Below, piece after piece: positions 12,025 to 21,032 of a stretch of DNA of 64,000 nt. How positions within the stretch are numbered: the stretch's first letter is position 1; every line of letters starts with the position of its first letter. The position numbers were made by a program, and so were the translations under genes. Under the pieces are notes generated by a model, which saw only the letters and a program-made list of their open reading frames with translations, was not told the origin of the DNA and ran no database searches. Location: assembly GCF_008329605.1 (NCBI RefSeq), contig NZ_NPKO01000011.1:1-64000 (forward strand). The letters are read 5' to 3'. Source of the DNA: Mycolicibacterium sp. P9-64. GTDB lineage: Bacteria; Actinomycetota; Actinomycetes; Mycobacteriales; Mycobacteriaceae.

Positions 12025-12182
12025 GCGGTGAACCGTACTTGACCGAGCTGTGACGCACGAAGCCGTCAGTGCGCTGAAGGGTGCGATCGATCGCCACGAG
12101 CGGGTGAACCGGACCGCTGTCGTCCGTACGCGGGGCGGGTCTTCAGCAAAATCCGAAGGCCGGGACGAGCACGAGCCGGAGG

Positions 12183-12836
12183 TCAGGCCGTGAGCGACTC
12201 GGCATCGATGCCCAGCACGTCGGCGATGGCGGCCGCGGTGACCGGGCCCTGGCGAAGCACCTTCGGCTGCGCGCCGGTGAGGTCGACGATGGTGGACGCG
12301 GCCTGCTGCACCGACCTGCCGCCCTCCAGATAGACCTCGACCAGATCGCCGAGCTGTTCGCGGGCATCGGCGGCGGTGACCGCAGCGGGCCTACCGGAGA
12401 TGTTGGCACTCGATACCGCCATCGGTCCGACCTCGCGCAACAACTCGATGGCGATGGGGTGCAGCGGCATGCGCAACATGACGGTGCCGTACGCGTCGCC
12501 AAGATCCCACTGCAGCGACGGCGCCTGCCGCACGACGAGGCTCAGCGCGCCGGGCCAGAACGCCTGAATGAGCTCCCGCCCGGCGTCGGGCACCGAGTAC
12601 ACCAGGCCGTCGATGGTGTGCCACGACCCGACGAGCACGGGGACGGGCATGTCTCGGCCACGGCCCTTGGCGGCCAGCAGCGCGGCCACTGCCGAGCCGT
12701 CGAAGGCGTCGGCACCGATGCCGTACACGGTGTCGGTGGGCAGGACGACCAGGCGACCGCCCTTGAGTGCACTGATCGCCGACGCGATGCCCGCCGTACG
12801 TTGGCCGGGGTCGGAGCAGTCGAACGCCTCACTCAT
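12183..12836 (-). CDS. L-threonylcarbamoyladenylate synthase (Sua5/YrdC family)
   Basis: A 217-residue YrdC-fold enzyme that makes threonylcarbamoyl-AMP from threonine, bicarbonate and ATP, for the t6A37 modification of ANN-decoding tRNAs. Motifs are PTDTVYGIGADAFD near residue 33 and SSANISGRPAA near residue 142. It lacks the extra C-terminal Sua5 domain of longer relatives. Position matches M. tuberculosis Rv1301, 38 bp after prmC, probably in the prfA-prmC operon. Confidence 0.93.
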   Translation of the reverse strand: MSEAFDCSDPGQRTAGIASAISALKGGRLVVLPTDTVYGIGADAFDGSAVAALLAAKGRGRDMPVPVLVGSWHTIDGLVYSVPDAGRELIQAFWPGALSLVVRQAPSLQWDLGDAYGTVMLRMPLHPIAIELLREVGPMAVSSANISGRPAAVTAADAREQLGDLVEVYLEGGRSVQQAASTIVDLTGAQPKVLRQGPVTAAAIADVLGIDAESLTA

Positions 12837-12874
12837 GCGCGATCCCGCTTCGATTCTCGCTTGAAGTCATGCCG

Positions 12875-13720
12875 CTAGCTTCTCACTCCCCCGCGGGTTG
12901 CCGTCACGAAGCGGGGGCGACCGGCGAGGTCGCGGCGGGCCACCACCTCGGTGAACACACCCGCCCGATCGAACAGTGCCGCCGTCGCGCCTGAGGTGGT
13001 GTCGTCGTGTTCGACGCCGATGGAAGCGCCTGGCCGCAGCAGCCGAGCCGCCACGTCGACGATGGGCCCGATGACCCGCATGCCGTCGGGCCCGCCGAAC
13101 AGCGCGTGCCCCGGATCATGTTGGGCCACTTCGGGGTCCAACTGGGCACCATCGGGAATATAGGGCGGGTTGGCGACGATCAGGTCGACGGCACCGTCGT
13201 GCTCGGAGAGCAGGCCGGGGGCGGTCACGTCGGCCTCGATGAGTTCGATTGCGGTGCCAGCACTGTTGCGTCGTGCGTACGTCAGGGCGTCGACGGAGTC
13301 GTCGACGGCGAAGATCCTCGCACCGGGCCGCTCGTGGGCCAGCGCAACGGCAAGGGCGCCAGATCCCGTACACAAGTCCACGATCAGCGGCTGGCCCGGA
13401 AGTGCTTGCGCAAGAGCCCATTCCAGCAGGGATTCGGTCTCGGGCCGCGGTATGAACACGCCGGGACCGACGGCGACCGTGACGGGCCCGAACGCCGCGC
13501 TCGACGTCAGGTGTTGCAACGGGATCCGTCGGGCGCGGGCGTCGATGAGGTCGCGGTAGCGGCCGAAGAACGGCTCGTCGGGCTCGTGGAATGCGAGCCG
13601 GCCCCTGTCGATGCCCGCGGTGAAGGCAGCGAGCTGCTCGGCGTCGACACGAGCCGTCTCGATGCCCGCCTCGGCGAGCGTGCCGGTCGCATCGGCGATC
13701 GCCCGACGCAGGCGCGTCAT
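12875..13720 (-). CDS. prmC: Release factor glutamine methyltransferase PrmC (HemK)
   Basis: A 281-residue SAM-dependent methyltransferase that methylates the GGQ glutamine of RF1 and RF2. It has an N-terminal helical substrate domain, the SAM motif IVDLCTGSGALAVALA and the catalytic NPPY motif in LIVANPPYIPDG. The ATG at 13720 overlaps the prfA stop by 4 nt (ATGA), so the enzyme is coupled to its own substrate's gene. Confidence 0.96.
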   Translation of the reverse strand: MTRLRRAIADATGTLAEAGIETARVDAEQLAAFTAGIDRGRLAFHEPDEPFFGRYRDLIDARARRIPLQHLTSSAAFGPVTVAVGPGVFIPRPETESLLEWALAQALPGQPLIVDLCTGSGALAVALAHERPGARIFAVDDSVDALTYARRNSAGTAIELIEADVTAPGLLSEHDGAVDLIVANPPYIPDGAQLDPEVAQHDPGHALFGGPDGMRVIGPIVDVAARLLRPGASIGVEHDDTTSGATAALFDRAGVFTEVVARRDLAGRPRFVTATRGGVRS

Positions 13721-14790
13721 GCCTGCTGCAGCCTCGACTGCTTGTCGGCCGCGCCGAGGGCGTCGAGCAGAGCGTCCATGTCGCCATCGAGCACCTGATC
13801 GAGGTTGTGCGCCTTGAAGTTGATCCGGTGATCGGCGATCCGGTTCTCCGGGAAGTTGTAGGTCCGGATGCGCTCGCTGCGGTCGACGGTGCGGATCTGG
13901 CTGGCCCTGTCCGCCGAGGCATCGGCCGAGGCCTGCTCTTCGGCAAGAGCCTGAAGCCGGGCCGCCAGAACCACCATTGCGCGCGCCTTGTTCTGCAGCT
14001 GCGAGCGCTCGTTCTGGCACGTCACCACGATGCCCGTTGGCAGGTGTGTGATGCGTACCGCGGAGTCGGTGGTATTGACGCCCTGTCCGCCCTTGCCCGA
14101 ACTGCGGTAGACGTCGATGCGGAGGTCGGATTCGTCGATCTGAACCGCCTCGACGTCCTCGGGTTCGGGGTAGACGAGTACGCCGGCGGCCGACGTGTGC
14201 ACGCGGCCTTGGGATTCGGTGACGGGTACTCGCTGAACGCGGTGCACGCCGCCTTCGAACTTCAGCCGGGACCACACGCCGTCGGCGGAGTCGCCCTTGC
14301 TGGCGAAGGTGATCGTGGCGTCCTTGTAACCGCCGAGATCCGACCAGGTTTCGTCGAGCACGGTCACGGTCCAGCCGTGACGCTCTGCGTACCGGATGTA
14401 CATCCGGGCCAGATCGGCGGCGAACAACGCCGATTCCTCGCCACCCTCGCCTGACTTGACCTCGAGGACGACGTCGTCGCCATCGTGCGGATCGCGTGGT
14501 GCGAGAAGGTCGGCCAGCCGGGTGGTCAGGTCGTCGACGCGCGCCTCGAGCTCGGGTACCTCTGCGGCGAACGATTCGTCGTCGGCGGCTAGCTCGCGCG
14601 CGGCCTCCAGGTCGCCGCGGGCGGCGTCGAGGTTGCGGTAGGTCGTGACGATCGGTGCGATCTTGGCGAACCGGCGGCCGACCTTGCGGGCTGCGCCTGC
14701 GTCAGCGTGCAGGTTCGGGTCAGCGAGCTGGCGCTCCAAGTCGGCATGCTCTGCCAGCAGAGCCTCGACCCTCGGCGTGGCATCCGTCAT
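13717..14790 (-). CDS. prfA: Peptide chain release factor 1
   Basis: RF1 (357 residues) reads UAA and UAG stop codons. The GGQ catalytic loop is in SSGKGGQGVNTTDSAV, and the codon-recognition region lies in the middle domain. The start at 14790 is supported by an AGGAGG ribosome site 5 nt upstream; an in-frame ATG 8 codons earlier is less likely. It lies 74 bp after rpmE. Confidence 0.96.
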   Translation of the reverse strand: MTDATPRVEALLAEHADLERQLADPNLHADAGAARKVGRRFAKIAPIVTTYRNLDAARGDLEAARELAADDESFAAEVPELEARVDDLTTRLADLLAPRDPHDGDDVVLEVKSGEGGEESALFAADLARMYIRYAERHGWTVTVLDETWSDLGGYKDATITFASKGDSADGVWSRLKFEGGVHRVQRVPVTESQGRVHTSAAGVLVYPEPEDVEAVQIDESDLRIDVYRSSGKGGQGVNTTDSAVRITHLPTGIVVTCQNERSQLQNKARAMVVLAARLQALAEEQASADASADRASQIRTVDRSERIRTYNFPENRIADHRINFKAHNLDQVLDGDMDALLDALGAADKQSRLQQA

Positions 14791-14864
14791 CAGGACCTCC
14801 TTCCCCAAACGCAAACCGACGCCCGGCCTGCGCTTGCGCAGCAGATCGGGCGTCGGTAAAGCAG

Positions 14865-15101
14865 CTACTTGTCGGCGTCAGCCTTGGCGGCACCAGCGCG
14901 CTTGCCGTAGCGCTTCTCGAAGCGTGCGACGCGGCCGCCGCTGTCGAGGATCTTCTGCTTGCCGGTGTAGAACGGGTGGCACTGGGAGCAGACCTCGACC
15001 ACGATGTGGCCGCTCTCCTGGGTGCTACGAGTCTGGAAGGTGTTGCCACAACCACAGACCACGGTGGTCTCGTTGTAGGCGGGGTGAATACCCTGTCTCA
15101 T
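14865..15101 (-). CDS. rpmE: Ribosomal protein bL31 (zinc-binding form)
   Basis: A 78-residue large-subunit protein. It keeps the Cys ligands (CGCGNTF and CSQCHPFYTGKQK) of the zinc-containing C+ form, not the Zur-controlled C- paralogue made under zinc starvation. The start at 15101 gives MRQGIHPAYNETTVVCGCG. It sits upstream of prfA as in other mycobacteria. Confidence 0.96.
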   Translation of the reverse strand: MRQGIHPAYNETTVVCGCGNTFQTRSTQESGHIVVEVCSQCHPFYTGKQKILDSGGRVARFEKRYGKRAGAAKADADK

Positions 15102-15190
15102 TTTGGTCCTCTTCGTTAGTTGGCCGCCGGGTCGCCCAAGCCCTGACCCAAAGGTCTTCGAGCGTGAACCGGAACCGAGGTGACGGTTCA

Positions 15191-16801
15191 TTATGCCAGG
15201 TCAACCGCCAACCTCCTAAACGCGCGCGTACCGGCCGCTATTCCGTCCCTCTTCCACAGCACCCGGCCCTCTGGGTCGACGCCGAGCCCGATCAACTCGC
15301 GTTTGAGGATCTTGTTGGTCGCCGTACTTGGCAGGTCATCGGCGATCCATACGTAGCGTGGCCAGGCCTTCGGCGACAGATCGCGCTGCGCGGCGAGAAA
15401 CTCGGTGAAGTCCTCGGGGCTCAACTCCGAGTCGTCACGCAACACGATCGCCGCCATCACCTGATCGCCGACGTAGTCGTCGGGCACCGGGTAGACGGCC
15501 ACCCGGCTGATCACGGGCAATCGGAGCAGGATGCGCTCGATCGGCGCGGTGGTGAGGTTCTCGCCGTCGACGCGCATCCAGTCGGCCGTGCGACCCGCAA
15601 GGTAGATCCAGCCATCGGCATCGCGGTAGGCCAGGTCACCCGACCAGTACATGCCGTGGCGCATTCGTTGGTCGGTGGCGCCGGGATCGTTGTAGTACCC
15701 GCGGAAGAGCCCGCTGCCGGCGGTGTTGACCAGCTCCCCGATCGCCGCGTCGGCGTTGGCCAGGGCGCCGGTGTCGTCGAAGCGTGCGACGTCGCACTCC
15801 CGGACCGTCTCGGAGTCGTAGATGGCGACGCCGGGGAAGCCCCTTCCGATCGATCCGGCCGGGCAGTCGTCGGGCCTGGCGACGATCACCGCCGTCTCGG
15901 TCGAGCCGAAACCGTCCCAGACGGTGCAGCCGAACCGTCGACCGAACTCTTCGATGTCGCGGTCGGCGGCTTCGTTGCCGAACGCGATGCGCAACGTATT
16001 GTCCGCGTCGTCGGGCCGTTCGGGCGTGGCCAGGATGTAGGCGAGGGGCTTGCCCACGTAGTTCATGTAGGTCGCGCCGTAGCCCCGGATGTCCGGCAGG
16101 AACCGCGATGCCGAGAAGGCGGCGGGTGCCATGGCGGCCCCGGCACCGAGGGCCACGCTCCAGCCCGCATAGACGGCGTTGGAGTGGAAGAGCGGCATGG
16201 CCAGGTAACAGACGTCGGAGCCGGTCAGCCCGTACCGCTCGACCAGTGCGCTGCCCGCGAACAACACCATGGCGTGCGGCACCTGGACCGCCTTGGGATC
16301 ACCGCTGGTGCCCGACGTGAAGATCATCATGAACGTGTCGTCCGCCTCGACCTCGCGATGCGGAACCAAGGCGGGCGCGGCGGCGAGCATGTCCGCCCAC
16401 TGTGCGGTGGACACGTCGAGGACGGTCACGCCGGGTAGGTCCGTATCGATGTCAAGGTCGTCGAGTAGGTGCCGGTGTTCGGCGTCGGTGACAACGATCT
16501 GGCAGTCCACCCGCGTGATGTCGCGGGCGAGGGCGTCGCCGCGTCGGGTGGTGTTGATGCCGCACAGGACGTAGCCGCCGAGGGCTGCGGCGGCCAGGGC
16601 GGTGAGCATGTCGGGGGTATTGCCCATGAGGACGCCGACGTGCAGTGGTCGTTGGGGATCGGCTGCCGAGATCAGTGCAGCGGCCTGTGTTGCGGCCTCA
16701 CCGAGGTGTTCGCGCCACGTCCACGTCCGGTCGCCGTACTTGATCGCGACGCCGTCCTGTTCGGACCGTTCGCGAAGAAGGTGCTGCAACGTATCCGGCA
16801 T
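15191..16801 (-). CDS. Acyl-CoA synthetase, FadD family (FadD1/FadD17-like)
   Basis: A 536-residue ANL-superfamily adenylate-forming enzyme that activates a carboxylic acid, probably a fatty or sterol-derived acid, as its CoA thioester. The phosphate-binding motif is MIFTSGTSGDPKAV; the adenine motif GFGSTETAV and the hinge/Lys region (LAGRTADWMRVDGENL; TATNKILKREL) are present. Start MPDTLQHLLRE at 16801. It diverges from a TetR gene across 163 bp, so that regulator is its likely controller. The exact substrate cannot be read from sequence. Confidence 0.9.
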   Translation of the reverse strand: MPDTLQHLLRERSEQDGVAIKYGDRTWTWREHLGEAATQAAALISAADPQRPLHVGVLMGNTPDMLTALAAAALGGYVLCGINTTRRGDALARDITRVDCQIVVTDAEHRHLLDDLDIDTDLPGVTVLDVSTAQWADMLAAAPALVPHREVEADDTFMMIFTSGTSGDPKAVQVPHAMVLFAGSALVERYGLTGSDVCYLAMPLFHSNAVYAGWSVALGAGAAMAPAAFSASRFLPDIRGYGATYMNYVGKPLAYILATPERPDDADNTLRIAFGNEAADRDIEEFGRRFGCTVWDGFGSTETAVIVARPDDCPAGSIGRGFPGVAIYDSETVRECDVARFDDTGALANADAAIGELVNTAGSGLFRGYYNDPGATDQRMRHGMYWSGDLAYRDADGWIYLAGRTADWMRVDGENLTTAPIERILLRLPVISRVAVYPVPDDYVGDQVMAAIVLRDDSELSPEDFTEFLAAQRDLSPKAWPRYVWIADDLPSTATNKILKRELIGLGVDPEGRVLWKRDGIAAGTRAFRRLAVDLA

Positions 16802-16964
16802 CGTCGGCCGCCTCGATCCGATTGGCTGAACAGATTGTGCAGAGTGTCTACCATCTGCGACCGGCCACGCGGTAGCGTCTGGCCACTGGCAGACTGAGCG
16901 ACGCTTGCAGAGCGCGCATCTAGCACGCGACCGTCGACAAACCGAAATCGAGCAGGAGTAGCCG

Positions 16965-17582
16965 TTGACCGACACCGCGTCACCTCCTCCGGCCACCAGG
17001 ACGGTCCGTGAGCGGCTGATCGACGCCGCCGAGGTGTGTCTGCGCGCCAGGGGGATTCGCGCGACGACCGTGTCCGAGGTCGCCGAAGTCGCGGGGGTCT
17101 CGAGAGGATGGCTCTATCGCCACTTCCCCGACAAGGTGTCGCTGCTGGGTGCGGCCATCGTGCGGCTCAACGACACGTACTGGTCGGAGGCGCACGCCCT
17201 GCTCGAGTCGATCGACGGACTCGATGAACAGCTCGTGGCGGGCATTCGCCACGGCCGGACGGCGTACGACGATCCTGGCGCGCTGCTGATGAAGTTGCGG
17301 CGCGACGAGCCCGATGAATTCGCGGCATGTGCGGGCGCCGGTGTGCAGGGCCTGGTACCCGACATCGCCAACTTCTGGTTGCGGTACCTGGAGGCTGCGC
17401 GGGACTCGGGTGAGATACATCCCGACGTCCACGTCGGCGAGGCATCGGAATGGGTTGCCCGAGTGATCATCTCGTTTGCGACGGTGCCGGGGCAGCTACT
17501 CGATCCTGCCGATCACCAAGCGCTGCTGATGCACGTCCGTCGCTACGTGATGCCTGGGTTGCGCGCCGACCCCGCTCTCTGA
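16965..17582 (+). CDS. TetR-family transcriptional regulator
   Basis: A 205-residue regulator with an N-terminal helix-turn-helix (TTVSEVAEVAGVSRGWLYRHFPDK) and a helical ligand domain. It uses a TTG start at 16965 preceded by AGGAGT. It is divergent from the acyl-CoA synthetase gene and is likely its repressor with an acyl-CoA or free acid ligand, by analogy with other TetR/fadD pairs. A weak inverted repeat GGCCA-N12-TGGCC lies at 16863-16884 between the two genes. Confidence 0.9.
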   Translation: MTDTASPPPATRTVRERLIDAAEVCLRARGIRATTVSEVAEVAGVSRGWLYRHFPDKVSLLGAAIVRLNDTYWSEAHALLESIDGLDEQLVAGIRHGRTAYDDPGALLMKLRRDEPDEFAACAGAGVQGLVPDIANFWLRYLEAARDSGEIHPDVHVGEASEWVARVIISFATVPGQLLDPADHQALLMHVRRYVMPGLRADPAL

Positions 17583-17602
17583 CGTCGACCCGGACGACGC
17601 AA

Positions 17603-17636
17603 AAGCCCCGCATGCGCAAGATGGCGTGCGGGGCTT
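17603..17636. terminator. Bidirectional terminator between the tetR gene and rho
   Basis: AAGCCCCGCATGC (17603-17615) pairs with GCGTGCGGGGCTT (17624-17636), 13 bp with one G-T pair and an 8 nt loop. It is flanked by A residues on one side and T-rich bases on the other. It lies between two convergent genes, 20 bp after the tetR stop and 13 bp after the rho stop. Confidence 0.85.
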
Positions 17637-17649
17637 CTGCGTGTCGTGG

Positions 17650-19779
17650 TTAGTCGGAGTCCATGTTCTGGGGCGTGGTCTTGGAGACCTGCACCAGGAA
17701 CTCGTAGTTCGTCTTGGTCTTGCGCAACTGGCTCATCAGCAGATCGATGGCCTGGTGCGAATCGAGTCCCGACAGCACACGACGGAGCTTGTGCACGACC
17801 GAGAACTCATCGGGGCCGAGCAGCAGCTCGTCCTTGCGGGTGCCCGACGGGTTGACGTCGACGGCCGGGAACACCCGGCGCTCGGCGATCTTGCGGTCGA
17901 GCTTGAGCTCGGCGTTGCCGGTGCCCTTGAACTCCTCGAAGATGACCGTGTCACCGGTGGACCCGGTCTCGACCATGGCCGTGGCGATGATCGTCAGCGA
18001 GCCACCGTCCTCGATGTTGCGGGCCGCGCCGAGGAACCGCTTCGGCGGGTACAGCGCGGTCGAGTCGACACCACCGGACAGGATGCGCCCCGAGGCCGGC
18101 GACGCGTTGTTGTACGCGCGGCCCAACCGGGTGATCGAGTCCAGCAGGACGACGACGTCACTGCCCTGTTCGACGAGCCGCTTGGCCCGTTCGATGGCCA
18201 GTTCCGCGACGGCGGTGTGATCTGACGGCGGGCGGTCGAAGGTCGAGGCGATGACCTCACCCTTCACCGAACGCTGCATGTCGGTCACCTCTTCTGGCCG
18301 CTCGTCGACCAGAACCACCATCAGGTGGCACTCGGGGTTGTTCGTGGTGATCGCGTTCGCGATCGCCTGAAGGATCATCGTCTTACCCGCCTTCGGCGGC
18401 GACACGATCAGGGCGCGCTGGCCCTTGCCGATCGGCATGATCAGGTCGATGACGCGCGGCGTCAGACGATCTGGGGTGGTCTCCAGGCGCAGCCGCTGGT
18501 TCGGGTACAGCGGGGTGAGCTTGCCGAACTCCGGGCGCTTCTTGGCGTCCTCGATCGAACCGCCGTTGATGGTGTCGAGGCGAACCAGCGGGTTGAACTT
18601 CTGTCGCGGGTTCTGACCGCCACCACCGCCGCTGCTCTCGCCCTCGCGGGAGATGCGGACGGCACCGGTGACGGCGTCGCCGCGGCGCAGGCCGTTCTTG
18701 CGGACCATGTTCATGGACACGTAGACGTCGTTCGGTCCGGCCAGGTAGCCGGACGTACGGACGAACGCGTAGTTGTCGAGCACGTCGAGGATGCCTGCGA
18801 CGGGCTGGACGACGTCGTCCTCACGGATTTCGGTGTCACGATCGCCACCGCCGCCGCCTTCGGCACCGGTGCGCTCGCCGCGACGCCTGCGGTCACGGAA
18901 CCGGCGGCCGCGTCGGCCCTGGCGGCCGTCACCGTCGTCGTCGTCGTCGTTGTTGTTGCCGCCACCCTGGTTGCCCTGGTTGGACTGGTTGCCCTGGTTG
19001 CCGCCACCCTGGTTGGACTGGTTGCCGCCACCCTGGTTGGAGCGGTTGCCGCCGCCCTGGTTGCCCTGGTTGGACTGGCCGCCCTGATTGCCGCCGTCGT
19101 TGGAGCGGTTGTCCTGACGGGAGCTCTGGGCGCGCCTGTCGTCGCCCTTCTCGTCGGTCTTGGGAGCCTTGTTCTCGGTCTTGCCTTCGGCCTTGTCCTC
19201 GACCTTGGCCTCGACCTTGGCCTCAGCCTTCGCGTCGGCTACGGGCTCGGCCTTGTCGACGGGCGTCTCGTCGGCCTTGGTCTCGTCGGCCTTGGTCTCG
19301 TCGGCCTTGGTCTCGTCGGCCTTGGTCTCGGCGTCCGGGGACGGCGTACCGGCCTGGCGCGAGGCGCCACGGCGCTCGCGGCGTGCACGCACGGGCTGCT
19401 CGGCGGGCGCTTCGGCGACGGCCTCGGAGCTCTCAGCGGCCGGTGCGGCCGCAGCTGCGGGAGCGTTGCCGTTCTTGTCGGCGGAGATCTCGGCGCGCTT
19501 CTCGCGGATTGCCGCGATCAGCTCACTCTTGCGCATCCCGGATGCGCCCTTGACGCCAACCTCGTTGGCGAGTGCACGCAGGTCGGGCAGAACCATCCCG
19601 GTCAGGGAGCCACCGCGCTCGCTGCGTGTGGTGGTGGTCACCGGCGCGGTCTCCACGGCTGCGGGCGCCGCAGCTTCCGGAGTGGTGGGGGCGGAAACCG
19701 CCTCGGAGATGTCGGAATTCACGGCGGCGGGCGACACGGCGTCGCTGCTGTCAGTGGTGAAGAGGTCCGTATCAGTCAC
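17650..19779 (-). CDS. rho: Transcription termination factor Rho with a long low-complexity insertion
   Basis: The 709-residue hexameric RNA helicase ends untranslated transcription. An N-terminal SAP-like helix pair (residues about 60-96) is followed by a long insertion with ETKAD repeats (151-170), a Lys/Glu stretch, an Asn/Gln/Gly-rich tract (222-277) and an Arg-rich tract (286-303). The core has RNA-binding YAFVRTSGYLAGPNDVYVS and Walker A PPKAGKTMIL (461-470). A GTG start at 19779 gives MTDTDLFTTD, preceded by AAGGAAA. Actinobacterial Rho proteins carry such insertions, but this one is unusually repetitive. Confidence 0.97.
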   Translation of the reverse strand: MTDTDLFTTDSSDAVSPAAVNSDISEAVSAPTTPEAAAPAAVETAPVTTTTRSERGGSLTGMVLPDLRALANEVGVKGASGMRKSELIAAIREKRAEISADKNGNAPAAAAAPAAESSEAVAEAPAEQPVRARRERRGASRQAGTPSPDAETKADETKADETKADETKADETPVDKAEPVADAKAEAKVEAKVEDKAEGKTENKAPKTDEKGDDRRAQSSRQDNRSNDGGNQGGQSNQGNQGGGNRSNQGGGNQSNQGGGNQGNQSNQGNQGGGNNNDDDDDGDGRQGRRGRRFRDRRRRGERTGAEGGGGGDRDTEIREDDVVQPVAGILDVLDNYAFVRTSGYLAGPNDVYVSMNMVRKNGLRRGDAVTGAVRISREGESSGGGGGQNPRQKFNPLVRLDTINGGSIEDAKKRPEFGKLTPLYPNQRLRLETTPDRLTPRVIDLIMPIGKGQRALIVSPPKAGKTMILQAIANAITTNNPECHLMVVLVDERPEEVTDMQRSVKGEVIASTFDRPPSDHTAVAELAIERAKRLVEQGSDVVVLLDSITRLGRAYNNASPASGRILSGGVDSTALYPPKRFLGAARNIEDGGSLTIIATAMVETGSTGDTVIFEEFKGTGNAELKLDRKIAERRVFPAVDVNPSGTRKDELLLGPDEFSVVHKLRRVLSGLDSHQAIDLLMSQLRKTKTNYEFLVQVSKTTPQNMDSD
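18945..19115 (-). repeat. Imperfect tandem repeats encoding the Asn/Gln/Gly tract of rho
   Basis: In the + orientation the units TTGCCGCCACCCTGGTTG and TTGCCCTGGTTGGACTGG alternate several times. They encode NQGGG, NQSNQ and NQGN units. The repeat stays in frame and keeps the reading frame open, so length variation would change Rho without breaking it. Confidence 0.75.
19152..19345 (-). repeat. Tandem 15-bp repeat encoding ETKAD units in rho, with flanking Lys/Ala-rich tract
   Basis: In the + orientation GTCTCGTCGGCCTTG recurs head to tail about four times near 19265-19330, encoding four consecutive ETKAD units. Flanking codons for Lys, Ala, Val and Glu extend the low-complexity region. Such perfect DNA repeats are prone to copy-number change by slippage. 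Confidence 0.7.
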
Positions 19780-19828
19780 GGATTTCCTTTCTTTCCCTCG
19801 CTGATCTGATCGCACGAGGGTTCGTCGC

Positions 19829-20015
19829 ACTCAGGCGAAACGCTGAGTGCCGAGGTCCCACCGTCGCCAAGGCAACGGTGATCGCTGGGGTCCGCCGCGA
19901 TACGGCGAGCCGTCATCCACGAGAAGAATTGGTGGTCGTCCTAGTGTCGGCGCAGAAAAGGACGCTGCGATTGCTGGACGAGAGCGAGGATAACCCGCAT
20001 CGGTGTGGGAAGCAA
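19829..20015 (-). promoter_or_regulatory. Candidate rho promoter and structured leader
   Basis: On the minus strand TTGCTT (20010-20015) and TATCCT (19987-19992) are 17 bp apart, a plausible SigA promoter giving a leader of about 200 nt before the rho GTG. The leader holds an 8-bp perfect hairpin (GCACTCAG/CTGAGTGC, 19827-19850) and a second hairpin around 19859-19880. A long leader would suit autoregulation of rho, which is known in other bacteria; this is inference. Confidence 0.45.
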
Positions 20016-20045
20016 GAATCACCCGTGATTCGCATGTGACTCGTG

Positions 20046-20990
20046 TCAACTACGAATCAATACGCCGGATGTCCATCGGACACCCTCACCAACAAGCATC
20101 TCGTTGACGGCGAACCCGTTGGCGGCACCGAACTCCAGGGCTTGAGCAGGCAGTTCCGACTCGGTGGTGAGCGCGATAACCGCAGGTCCGGCCCCAGATA
20201 GCACCGCTGCAACTCCACAACGCCGCAGGATGGCGAGATATTCCGCCGATGCCGGCATGGCCGCCGCGCGTTGTGGTTGATGCAGCCGGTCGGCGGTGGC
20301 GGCCATCAACAGATCGGGCCGCTCGGTCAGCGCGACGACGAGCAGCGCCGCGCGGCTGAGGTTGAACCGCGCATCGACGTGGCTGACCGCGTCGGGAAGC
20401 AGGACCCTGGTCTCGGCCGTCGATGAGCGCACCTGCGGGATTGCGGGGAACAGGTGGATGTCGGGGTGCAGCCGCAGCGGCGCGGCCGCGTAGCGGGTCT
20501 GCGGACCGTCGCCTTCTGTCCAGGACACCACCGCACCGCCCAGCACCGCGGCGGACGCGTTGTCGGGGTGCCCTTCGAACTCCGATGACAGCTGCACGAG
20601 CTCGGCGTCGGTCAGCGGCGTCGAGTCCGTTTGCGCAACAAGGCCGTTGGCAACCGCGATGCCACCGACGACGGCGGCCGCCGACGAGCCGAGGCCACGC
20701 GAGTGCGGAATGTCGTTTCGGCAGAACACCTTCAGGCCTGCAGCAGCCACTCCTGCTGCAGCGAGCCCGCGCTCGATTGCACGGACGACGAGGTGCGACG
20801 AGTCGAGAGGAACTTGGCCCGCCCCCTCCCCCTCGACCTCGATGGTCAAGCCGGAATCGGTTGTCTGGACCTCGATTTCGTCATAGAGGCTGAGCGCGAG
20901 CCCGAGGCTGTCGAAACCCGGCCCAAGATTCGCGCTCGACGCAGCCACCACGGCATTGGCCGCCAGCCCGGCAGGCAGAATCCGAGTCAC
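20046..20990 (-). CDS. thrB: Homoserine kinase
   Basis: A 314-residue GHMP-family kinase that phosphorylates homoserine on the way to threonine. The N-terminal SSANLGPGFDSLGLAL and the ATP-binding motif HSRGLGSSAAAVVGG identify it. GTG start at 20990. It is the last gene of the hom-thrC-thrB operon, 42 bp after thrC. Confidence 0.97.
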   Translation of the reverse strand: MTRILPAGLAANAVVAASSANLGPGFDSLGLALSLYDEIEVQTTDSGLTIEVEGEGAGQVPLDSSHLVVRAIERGLAAAGVAAAGLKVFCRNDIPHSRGLGSSAAAVVGGIAVANGLVAQTDSTPLTDAELVQLSSEFEGHPDNASAAVLGGAVVSWTEGDGPQTRYAAAPLRLHPDIHLFPAIPQVRSSTAETRVLLPDAVSHVDARFNLSRAALLVVALTERPDLLMAATADRLHQPQRAAAMPASAEYLAILRRCGVAAVLSGAGPAVIALTTESELPAQALEFGAANGFAVNEMLVGEGVRWTSGVLIRS

Positions 20991-21032
20991 TTTCGCCTTT
21001 CCTGCTCCTCGCGTGCGCGCAAATCCACTCCC

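Noticed and set aside
18325..19809. 494-codon plus-strand frame antisense to rho, rich in Leu/Val/Gly, resembling a membrane protein
   Set aside because: Hydrophobic appearance comes from antisense reading of the N/Q/G and Lys/Glu repeats of rho.
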